From Actinomycetes bacterium (GTDB taxonomy: Bacteria > Actinomycetota > Actinomycetes > Nanopelagicales > Nanopelagicaceae), in assembly GCA_947383695.1 (NCBI GenBank), contig OX376642.1, forward strand, positions 1,364,001 to 1,428,000: a stretch of 64,000 nucleotides of DNA, in the 5' to 3' direction. The notes below the pieces were generated by a model that worked only from the letters and a program-made list of their open reading frames with translations, ran no database searches and was not told the origin of the DNA. A program made the translations under genes and the position numbers. Below, piece by piece: positions 25,996 through 36,600 of the stretch. Position 1 is the stretch's first letter. Every line of letters starts with the position of its first letter.

Positions 25996-27666
25996 TTACC
26001 CAACAAGCCATGAAGCGATATCTACGCCCTTCACAACAAGAACCATCAGGATGAAGACAACTACTCCACCAATCCGATAGATCTTTCGACCCTTTTCTGT
26101 TGTCTTCCAATCTGTCTCTGGTGTATCAGTAATCGCATCTAAGTAGTGAAGAATGAAGCCAGGCAGAGCCATAACAACAAAGCTCCACTTTAAGAATGCT
26201 TCAGGTGAGCTAAAAGCGCCTTCAATCATGTTGGAAGCAAGCGCCATCACAAATACCATCACGACAGTCTTGAAAACACCTTTTGGCAGATACAGCTTCT
26301 TCTTAGGCAGATTATCTTCAAGGCTTAAAGATGTGATCTGGGGAATTGCAAATATCAAGGTTCCAAGGACCAAGTTCAGAGTTGAACCAACAAATGGAGC
26401 AGCCATGATGAAGAAGACAAAAATCTTGAATACAAGTGAACGAACTTTTTGACTCTGCGATGGCTTTCTGACCTCAACATGTAACGCTCGAAGACGCATT
26501 GGATAATGCTCAACTGCAATATCTTCTAGTGCAACACGGATTAACAACAATCCAGCTGCCCAGAAGGCAAGTTCTGTTCCGTATTCGGTAATTGGTAGTT
26601 CAAGACGAGCTAATCCATTCATTGCAGCAACCATCTTGGCAATCACCCAGAAGGTTAATAATGTGCCAAGGGCATAATCTGTAATGCGCTCCCACTTGTC
26701 ATCTTGATTGCGAACCAAGCGGCGGAACGGACGGAACGCACTTGCAAGTAGTGCTGGTGCAAAGAACAGAACCATGACACCAATTGTTGTCAGTAGTTCT
26801 GGTCTGTTGGTGATGTTGCCTGTGACAAGTGCTGCCAAGAAAAATACAAAGCCTGCAACAAAACCTGCAAAGGCATCAAAGATGGCAACTGCCATGATCA
26901 TAGCAACAATGCTCCAGACAGGTGGCAATGACTGTCCACCAGTATTAACAACCGCGGCAATTCCTAGAATCAATCCGATTGGCATCAACAACGCAGCCCA
27001 TGAACCAATCATGGCTCGAACTGTGTTTCCATCTTGAATTGTTCGAGTCAGCAAAGGTGAGAATCGATTAAAGCGATGTGATACTGAAACAAAAGCAAAA
27101 TCTGTCTCATCTGTAAATCTGTTATCCCAAGTGCTTGAAAGATCACCCTTTCCTGGCTCATTCTTGAGCAGCTTAAGTGCACCCGATGAAACAGATTGCA
27201 AAGACTCCTGGTCTTGCTCATCATCGCTTTGCTTCGAATTACGCTTGATTGAAGTAAGCGCGGCAAGCGCGGCAAAAGCAGCCAAATGCAAGCCTTTTGT
27301 AGTCTCCGGATCACTCAGTGGATCGTATGGCTGCAGACCAAGTTCGATTGCTCTAACTGGTTCCGGATCAACGGGTGCAGGCTCTTCATCTAAATTCAGA
27401 TTAGGACATTTGTTATCCCACTGCACAACTCCCTTTTCATCCTTACAAAACTCAATCTCTTTTTGACTGACGGTTCCGTTGTCATCGTAAACCTCGATGG
27501 TGATGGAGTGAAACCCTGGCGGCACATCATCAGGAATCTCAATATCAAGATCTTCTGCTTCAGACTGTGTTAGTCGGTCGATTACAACCTTCTTTTCCGC
27601 AGCATCAGCAGGCAAGACAGAAAAATTCAGAAAGATTAATGTGAGTAATAGAAGTTTGCGCATCAT
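25996..27666 (-). CDS. Polytopic membrane protein coupled to the giant surface protein
   Basis: Not recognised. A signal-like N-terminus (RKLLLLTLIFLNFSVLPADA) is followed by about 100 residues of exported domain with acidic proline-rich stretches (DEEPAPVDPEPV) and two cysteines. A hydrophobic helix comes near residue 130, then a charged Gln/Asp/Lys-rich stretch. From about residue 215 to the end there are roughly ten hydrophobic segments, the last being VVVFILMVLVVKGVDIASW. ATG overlaps the stop of the giant gene as ATGA, so translation is coupled. Its fixed position suggests a role in anchoring, assembling or exporting that protein; this is inference. Confidence 0.8.
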   Translation of the reverse strand: MMRKLLLLTLIFLNFSVLPADAAEKKVVIDRLTQSEAEDLDIEIPDDVPPGFHSITIEVYDDNGTVSQKEIEFCKDEKGVVQWDNKCPNLNLDEEPAPVDPEPVRAIELGLQPYDPLSDPETTKGLHLAAFAALAALTSIKRNSKQSDDEQDQESLQSVSSGALKLLKNEPGKGDLSSTWDNRFTDETDFAFVSVSHRFNRFSPLLTRTIQDGNTVRAMIGSWAALLMPIGLILGIAAVVNTGGQSLPPVWSIVAMIMAVAIFDAFAGFVAGFVFFLAALVTGNITNRPELLTTIGVMVLFFAPALLASAFRPFRRLVRNQDDKWERITDYALGTLLTFWVIAKMVAAMNGLARLELPITEYGTELAFWAAGLLLIRVALEDIAVEHYPMRLRALHVEVRKPSQSQKVRSLVFKIFVFFIMAAPFVGSTLNLVLGTLIFAIPQITSLSLEDNLPKKKLYLPKGVFKTVVMVFVMALASNMIEGAFSSPEAFLKWSFVVMALPGFILHYLDAITDTPETDWKTTEKGRKIYRIGGVVVFILMVLVVKGVDIASWLVG

Positions 27667-30600
27667 GGCTTCGGCTTCACATTTACAGTTACTTTAACTT
27701 TCTGACCAGGTTTTAATCCAGTAACGGTCGCCTTCGCACCATTCTTAGAGGTTGTGCTTGGCTGTTTAGTAATCACAGCTTTAGATGGAACTTTTGCTGC
27801 TGCGGCCTTTGCAGCGGTTGCTACTTTTGCGGCAACGGTTGCAGTCGCAGCCGCCTTGGTTGCCGCAGCAGTTTTTGTTGCAACTTCGGTCTTAATCTCG
27901 ACTGCATCTTGTGCTTCTTCTGCTGCAACTGTTTGTGCTTCTTCTGCTGCAACAGATGCTTCTTCATATTCTGCCGTTGCTTCTTCTGCTGCATCTTGAG
28001 CTTCTTCAACCGCAGCTTCTACTTCATCGACCTTTGTCTCAATTTCTTCAATCTTTTTTGCAATCTCTTCACGCGCTTTCGCGTCAGTCGCATTTGCAGC
28101 TTGTTCAGCAAGAGCTGCCTTCTCGTTAAGAACCTTTGCAAGATTTTCTGCAGCTGTTTTTGCTGCGTTTGTTGCAGCGATTTTTTCAGCACTTGCTTTA
28201 GCAGCCGCGGCTGTTGCAGCTTTAGCAGCCGCGGCAGCAGATGCTGCTTCTTTCTGTTCAACCGCTATTCGCGCTGCTGCATCAGATGCAGCTTTTTGTG
28301 CGGCGGTTGCTGCCGCTCTTGCTTCATTTGCCCGTGTAGCTGCCGCGGCAGCAGCCTCATTTGCGGCCGCCTTTGCAGCGGCAGCAATTGCATTTGCTTC
28401 AGCAGTTGCTTGTGCAGCTGCAGTTCTTGAAGTCAGTGAGTTAATCGCAATTTCAACCTGTTTATTTGCATTTGTCTCGGCGCTCTTTGCCTTGGCCGCA
28501 TTTTGCGCCGCAGTTGCTGCGGCTTTAACTGCCGCAGCGGCGTCTGCTGCTGCTTTATTTGCAGTTGCAGTTGCTGCGGCTTTTGCTGCAGCTGATGCTG
28601 ATCCATTCCTTAATGCAGCAGCTGCATCTGCAGCTGCCTTATTTGCCGCTGCTTGTGCATCAGAAGCGGCTTTTGCTTGTGCAGCAGCTGCATTTGCTGC
28701 GGCATCTGCAGCAGCTTTTGCTGCTGCGGCCGCCCCTGCACGATCAACGGCTGTTTTCGCTGCATCTGCGGCTGCTTTTGCTGCAGCTGAAGCTTTGTCG
28801 CTAGCTGTACGCGCATCAGCATCAGCCTTTAATTTTGAAGCTGCATCTGCGGCTGCTTTATCGGCCGCAGCTTTTGCTGTTGCATCGGCCGCAGCTTTTG
28901 CTGCTGCTGCATCCTTAATCGCTTGGCATGACGAGTCACAAGATGGTGTTACTGGCGCAGGTGATGGTTCTGGTGCTGGCGTTGATGGATTTGTAGGAGT
29001 TGAAGGCGTACTTGGGGTTGGTGCAACAGGTGCAGCAACAATTGCTTCAGTTGCATCAGAAAGATTTGTTGAGGTGCCAATTGAGTTAGCACCTGTTGTT
29101 TGAACTCGGATGAACTTGTCTACATCAGCAGATGTCAATATGTAAGTGGAGGATGATGCACCTGAAATTGTTGTGCAGGTTGTATTGTCAAACTGATCCG
29201 TACAACGTTTCCATACGTAAGTCACAACTGCATTTGGTGTAGCTACATAAACTGCTGTAGATGTGAGTGTTGATCCTTCTTCAAGGGTTCCAGTAGGTGC
29301 AGGTGCTGGATCTACTACCAATGAAGGTGCAATTCCATTGGCGGCTGCTGTTTGCAGTGAAGTCACTGACGCGACTGATGTTCCAACTGCGTTAGTAGCT
29401 CTTGCTGTGAATGTGTAGAGACTGTCTGGAAGTACTGGAATTTCGCAGTACAAGTCAGGCGCGGTAACGGTACAAGTTGCACCACCTGGGGAAGCAGTCA
29501 CTGTGTATGAAATAACTGCAGATCCATTATCGGTTGCTGGTGGATCAAATGAAACCGTTGCTGAAAGTGTTGTACTTCCTGCAGTAATTACAGCCTTAAC
29601 ATTCTGTGGTGCTGAAGGAACAGCAATAGCAATCACAGCCGCAGAAGCTTGTGATGCAGTTGATTCGCCGCGCACATTCACTGCCTTGACTGTGTAGGTG
29701 TAGTTAGCACCTGCTGTTAAACCATTGCATGTATAGGTTGTTGCGTTTGCTCCAACAGTGCAAGTTGCACCAGATGGAGTAGAAGTAATCACATAAGAAG
29801 TGATTGCAGCGCCACCATTGTCTGCAGGTGCGGTGAAGGTAACTGTCATGTTGCTTCCGCTTGTGACAGCAACAACTTCTGCTGGAGCCGAAGGTGTAGT
29901 TGAAGGTGTTGCCGCAGCGCTTGCAGAAGATTGATCCGAACTGCCCACTGTTGTAATTGCCTCTACCTTAAAGGTGTAAGTGGAACCGTTACTTAAACCT
30001 GTCACTACACAGGTTCTTTGGCCAGAGGTTGGTTCACAAGTACCTGCCTCATTTCCTTGCGAATCATAGGCAGTAACTATGTATTCATCTCCGGAAAGAG
30101 TTCCTGAACCTAAATGTGTTGGCGCGTTCCATGTAACTGTCACTTGTTTATTTCCTGCGGTTACTCCACTTATAGATGGGGCTGCAGGTAGTGTTCCAAC
30201 AACAGGAGAAGTAAATGAGGCTAAAGAGTTTCCAATTAGATTCTTCGCAGTAACACGGAACTCATATGAACTACCGGCCGTTAAACCAGTAACTGAGGCG
30301 GAAGTTGCTGTTGATACCCCATCAGAAAATGTTGTCCATGTTCCTGATGTGGCAATTCGATATTCCACAATGTAATCAGTAATTGCAGATCCACCGTTAT
30401 CTGATGGAGCACTCCAGGTAATTGTTGAACTTCCTCCCGTGCCAGATCCCGCAACTCCTAGAGGTGCTGATGGCGCGCTGGCAGGTGTTACAGCTGTTGA
30501 AGCAGATGAGGATGAAGCAGAAGTTCCAGTGGCGTTAGTTGCAGTAGAAGTAAATGTGTAGGGGGTTCCATTTGTTAAAGGAGAAATTGTGCAACTTGCT

Positions 30601-33600
30601 CCAGGTGCGGTCACGGTACAAGTTGCCCCACCTGGCGATGCTGTAATTGTGTAGGAAGAAGGAGTTCCACCAGAACTTGGTGGCGTAATTGTGATTGTTG
30701 CAGAACCATTTCCAGGTGTCGCTGTCGGAGTACCTGGTACACCTGGAACTGCAATTGTCCATTGCGCCGTCAGTGTCTTGTTTGCAGTGACATTTGAAAT
30801 GCTCGTTGAAGCACTTGTCGTAGTTGCTCCGTCGCTCCAGCCCGCAAAAGTAAATCCAGATCTAGTTGGCGCGGCTGCTGTTGTAAAACTTTGGTTATAT
30901 TCAACATTGGCTTGAGTTGGCGCTGAACCAGCTCCGCCATTAAGTGAGTAGACAATTACATAACTCAATGCACTCCACTTTGCGGTGAAAGTGATCGCAG
31001 AAGAGCCCATTGTGAAAGTAGCTGCGGGTGCATAAAGATTTGCACTAGCACCGCTTCCTAACTCCCAACCTAAGAATGTGAACCCTGTCCTAGTTAATGC
31101 ATTGGGTAAAGTGAAGCTTGAGCCATAAGCATTGGTTGATTGTGATGGTGCAGATACGGCGTTGTCTCCACTAGCATATGACACCGTGTATGAAGCAGCG
31201 CTCCATTTCGCATAAAGAATTAGGTCACTTGTAGTTGTTAGTGTTCCGGTACCTGCTGTGTATGCAGTTCCACCCGATCCTGTCGATGTCGTGTACCAGT
31301 TATCAAATGTAAATCCGGTTTTAGTTAAAGTTCCGCTATTTGTCGAGACTGTATAGGGGTTTACCGCGCCCGTAACGTAAGTATCGTTTCCTGGAGCCGT
31401 ACCCCCGGTTGCACCATTACCGTTGTATGAAATTAAATAAGTATTTGCTTGCCACTTTGCAAACAGCGCAAGATCTGCAGGTGCAGAATAAGTAGCACCG
31501 ACGCCTGCAGGGTAATCAGCTCCAGTTCCATTTGCCAGGGTATTCCAACCAACAAATGTGTAACCAGTCCGAACCAGTGAACCTGAGTTACCCGGAATCA
31601 CATACGCAGTGCCGTCGGTTATATATGTTCCATTTGCAGGAACTGAGCCACCTGTATTGCTATTGCCGTTGAAAGAAATACTGTTGTTTTTTGCGCTCCA
31701 CTGGGCATTAAACAGGAAGCGCCCCGCCGTTACCGTGGTTGTATCTCCTGGATTCCATAGGCCTAGGGATTGGTCTTCCCATTTAACAAAGTTGTATCCG
31801 GTGCGGGTTGCAGCTACTTCGATTGTAATTTGATCGTTTTCAGTTTTTTGTACACTTGCGATTGAACTGGTTCCACCATTTGGGTTATATGTAACGTTGT
31901 AGATCGCAATCCAGTTCGCTGTCAATATCACATTTGTGGCAGGCATTACATAAGTTGCGCCCCTCTTGTAAGTCTTTGTCCCGTCACTCCAAAAAGCAAA
32001 GGAGTATGAAACATTTCCATTGCTTGCTGGTGGTGTCAGAGTGGAACCGGAATCAAGAGTAAATGTTTGCCCAAGAGTTTTGTTCCCAGGAGAAGCAATG
32101 GTTCCGCTTGCACCGGTACCAGGTGCATATGCGACAGTGAATTGCGTTGCAGTCCATACAGCGTAATAGGTTGTATTGGTCGTAGGTGATGCTGTAGTTA
32201 ATCCAGTTGTTGCATCTGCGGTCGTTGCCCAATTAGAGAATGTGAAGCCAGTTTTCACAAGATTTCCAGCTCCAGAAAGTGTTAATGGAGTCGTTGGACT
32301 GTAAGTCCATGTTTCACTGGCAATCGAAGATGATCCTGAAGTTGCACCATTTGAGTTATAGGTAACTGTGTAAGTAGAAGCTGTCCATTGTGCAGTCAAT
32401 ACAAGGTTGGCAGCTGTTGAATATCCAGCTCCGACAATGAATGAATTGTTTGTTGCATCTTTCCAACCAGCGAAGGTGTAACCAGTCTTTGTAAATCCAT
32501 TTGCAGCTATGGCATAAGGAACTCCACCTGCAACATACGATCCTGCGGTTACTGATCCGGAAGTCGAGCCATTTCCGTCATAAGTAATTGAATAGCTCTG
32601 AGCACTCCATTGGGCAACAAACACCTTATTTGCTGTGAGATTTACTGAAGTGCTTGCATTCGAAGTTGTAGAACCGTCATTCCAACCAGTAAAGGTGTAC
32701 CCAGAACGAGAAGGCGCTGCGGGAAGGGTTATCTGTCCATTATGTGTAATCGTTCCGCTTGCAGGTTGTGTGCTTGTTCCACCATTTAGATCAAAAGAAT
32801 ATGAGTAAGTTGCCGCCCCCCATTGAGCGTATAAAACTATGTTTGAGGAAGTTGTAAGAGATGCGCCAGCTGAATAACCAGAGCCAGAGCCATCTGCAGA
32901 TGTGTTCCAACCAATAAATTGTGAGCCTGATTTTGTTAGTCCATCTGGCTTTGCCAAAACGGTATATGGCGTCGACGCACCAGTTACATAACTTCCAGAA
33001 CTTGGAACTGACCCCGTTCCCGTATTTGCATTATATGAAATGGTATTTGTATTAGCAGTCCATTGTGCGAAAAAAACTACATTGGAACTAATTGTGATCA
33101 AGTCATCGATATTGACAGTTGTCGGTCCGGAGCCGCCAAAAGTGATTGCAATTACGCCATCGCCATCTTGAGAACCCTGCGTGTGAGTAAAAGATGGCAC
33201 CAATGTTGGATGCGTGTACGAGGATCCTCCCGCGCCAGATACATGTTGTCCGCCGCCGCCGCCGTAATATCCACCTCCACCTCCACCGCCGCCACTACTG
33301 CATCCCGTTCCATTTCCTCCCAAACCAAGTTGAGCAGACGTCCCGTATGAACCACCGCAAACGGCTGCCTTATTTCCTCCAGCGCTTTGCGTTCCACCAG
33401 TAGCCACAGTGTTGCTTCCCCATGTAACCGAACCACCGTTCCCACCTACAAGCCCACCGCCTGCGCCACCATTGGATGGGTCCCATCCACCTGCACCTCC
33501 ACCAGCTCCAGCAACAACTAGGCGGGACGATAATGTTCCTAGCGAAGTGCGAATATCTGATGCCCCGCCACCTGAGCCGGGAAAACATCCAGAACTTGAA

Positions 33601-36600
33601 ACTGGAAGGCTTGCATTGGTGTACAAACCAACTCCACCACCTCCATTAAAGCCACCACTTGTGGCCTGACCCACCGCATCTGCGCCTTTACCACCAACAT
33701 AAAAGTACAAAGTAGATCCACCGGTGACGTTGAGTGTGCCAGTTACTTTCCCGCCCAACCCACCGATGTTTGCGCCCCCACCGGAGCATCCAGTTGCAGT
33801 GCTTGTTGTTGCATTTGAGTTACCGCCTCGCGCGCCCCTCACATCAAAAGATAAAGAAGTGATGCCTGTTGGGACGGTCCAACTTTGGCTAGAACCTGTG
33901 TATGAAAAAGTTTCTGTTCTCGTAATATTTAGGTCGTTCGATAGCCAACCTGCAAATGTATAACCCGTCTTTGTGGGGGTGTTGGTACCTCCAAGTACAC
34001 GGTAAGAACTTCCACCAACTTGGAAAGTGCCACTTGTCGGAACCGTGCCACCAGTATTTCCGTTTCCATTGTATGTAATCGTGTATGTGTTACCAACAAA
34101 CTGCGCATACAGAGTTAGGGCAGAAACCGTTGCTTTGCCCGCAGGGCTAACTGCCGCCGCGGTCACATTTGTTGCTGTTTTTGCATAAGTAAATGTTGTC
34201 GAAGTAGGAACTGATGTAATTGTGTAAGTTCCATTGAATGTTGAATTTACGTTAATCACGATGACAGACATTCCCACAACAAATCCATGAGCTACTGAAG
34301 TAGTCAATGTAGCAACATTTGAAGTTAGGCTGCGATTTACAATTGACGCTGATGAATTCGGTGAAAAATTACCGCCAGCACCACCAATCAAACTGCCATC
34401 TGTTGCAGCTGTATACCAACCAGAGAATGTAAAACCCGTTTTGCTTGCAGTTGGAAGCACCAGTGCAGTTGGCTTGCTATATGTTGCAGAAGCGGTTCCT
34501 GATGTTCCCCCATTAGTTGTAGCGTTGTAAGTGACTACTACACCTGCAGGAATTCCGTTTACCTTTGTGCTTCCAGCAGAGGTCGCTGTTGCATTTGTTG
34601 CTGTTGCATCAAATTGATAAGTAGTTCCATTTGTTAAACCAGTAATTACACAACTCGTAGCTGGTGAAACCACGGCGCAAGTCTTTGCTGGATTTAGAGC
34701 AACTCCGGAACTGTTATAGGTCCTCACGAGCATCGATGTAGTTGGTCCAACCGTTGTATCAGAAGCGGCTGCAGCCGTTGGCGTAACCGTTACCTCGGTA
34801 TTTCCAGCCTCCGTTGTTACCGTTGGCGCACCTGGAGCAATCAAATTCCACTGTGGGTACAAGGTTAAGTCCGAGTAAAGTGTGATTGATTGGCTGTTTG
34901 TGTAGGTTGTGCCTGATCCGTTTGCAGCAGTGTTCCAATCCTTAAATGTGTGACCAACTTTTGCGAATGCATTTGTTCTTAATGTGAATGCAGTTCCTGC
35001 AGTTAATGCAGTGTTTGCCATTGTTCCGCTAGTTACGGTGCTGGTGTCATAGATAACGTTGTAACTATTGGCAGTCCACTTTGCAAAAAGATTTAGAACT
35101 GCATTGGTGTTGTAAACAGCGTTTGCAGAGTAATTTGTACCAGTACCTGCTGCGAGCGTGTTCCAGCCACCAAATGTGTAACCAGTTCGAACTGGTACGG
35201 TGGATGTAATTGTTAGATCTTCGCCCTCAGATGTTTGAACTTGGTTCGCTGGTGTGGTTCCCGTTCCGCCATTCAGGTTGTAAGTGATCTTCGGACGAGT
35301 TAACTGTAGAGTTACAGAGCCTGCTGTTCCACCACTTGTATTCGCACCATTTAGAATTGTTGCAGCTGCACCTGAAATTGTGTTGCCTCCGCGGTAACCA
35401 CCAAGACCTAAGCCACCATTGTCATTTCCAGAGCTACAACTGTATGCGGCAGTTCCACCACCGTTCCTGCCACCATTGGTTCCACCACCGCCAGCACCTG
35501 AAAACATGTTGTAGCCGTGGCTTCCGCCATCTGTTCCATAAGTGAAACCATTAGATGATGCAGCGGGATTTCCGGGAGTGCTTGTGATGGGGTTGTACTG
35601 CGAATAACAGCCATTGTTCGCACCGCCGCCACCGCCACCACCAGCAACAATGATTACATCCCCAGTCGCTGTTCCATTCTTTGTAATAACAGTGGCAGCA
35701 CCACCGCCGCCTGAGCCGCCATTATTGGTTAAGCCGTTACCACCGTTGTAATTTTCATGTGGCCAGGAATCAATACCTCCGGTAATTCCACTTGCCGCTC
35801 CACCGGGATAAAAACGAATGTTGTCACCTTGTGTAAATGTGTAACTTGCATGCGCTTTTCCGGGAGCCCCGCTAGCACCTTTCGCACCTGTGCCACCCGA
35901 TCCACCTAACGCAATAACATCAAGTGATCTAAAGCCCCAAGGAATAATGAAATTCTGTACGCCTGTATAGCTCTTGCTACATACAGGTTCCGTCCAAGTC
36001 CAACCTTCTGGACAATATGCGCCCATCCACTGCGCATACAGAGTCATATTTACAAGTGGTCTAACAGCTTCGCCGGCTTTGTAATTTGTTCCGCTGCCAT
36101 CTGCAGCTGTATTCCAATTCATGAATCTCAGAGAGCTCTTAGTTCCGGTATATGTAGCTAAAGTTAATTGATCTGAGGGCAAGCTTTGCGTTTGAGTTGT
36201 GGGAGCTGAAGCATTTCCACCGTTGGTGTCGTAAGAAATCGTTGATGGAGCTCGTGCATGACGAATAATTACAACTCCAGAACCGCCATTTCCACCAGTC
36301 AATCCATCATAAGCACCACCGCCGCCACCGCCGGTGTTTGCTGTTCCGTTACCGCCCACAACATTTCCATCGGAACCTTGTCCACCGCCTCCGTTTCCAC
36401 CGGCACCGGTCCAATTTGTTTTACTTGTATACCAAGTAGCTCCACCGCCACCACCATAAAAAGTTGTCGTACCTGAAATATCACTGCTGACACCTACGCC
36501 GCCTGATGAAGCATTACTCGAAACATCTCTTGATTTACCCGCTCCACCCGCTCCGCCACCGCCACCGCCACCCAGTGTCGTTCCAGTTCCACCAATGTAG

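Noticed and set aside
28492-29103. A 203-residue Ala-rich open frame on the plus strand inside the giant gene
   Set aside because: It is the antisense of Ala-codon repeats (GCA reads TGC on the other strand) and has no start signal or promoter; composition is explained by the sense gene.
33063-33669. Several overlapping frames on both strands rich in Trp, Arg or Pro
   Set aside because: They arise from glycine codon runs (GGT/GGA and complements) of the giant gene read in other frames.
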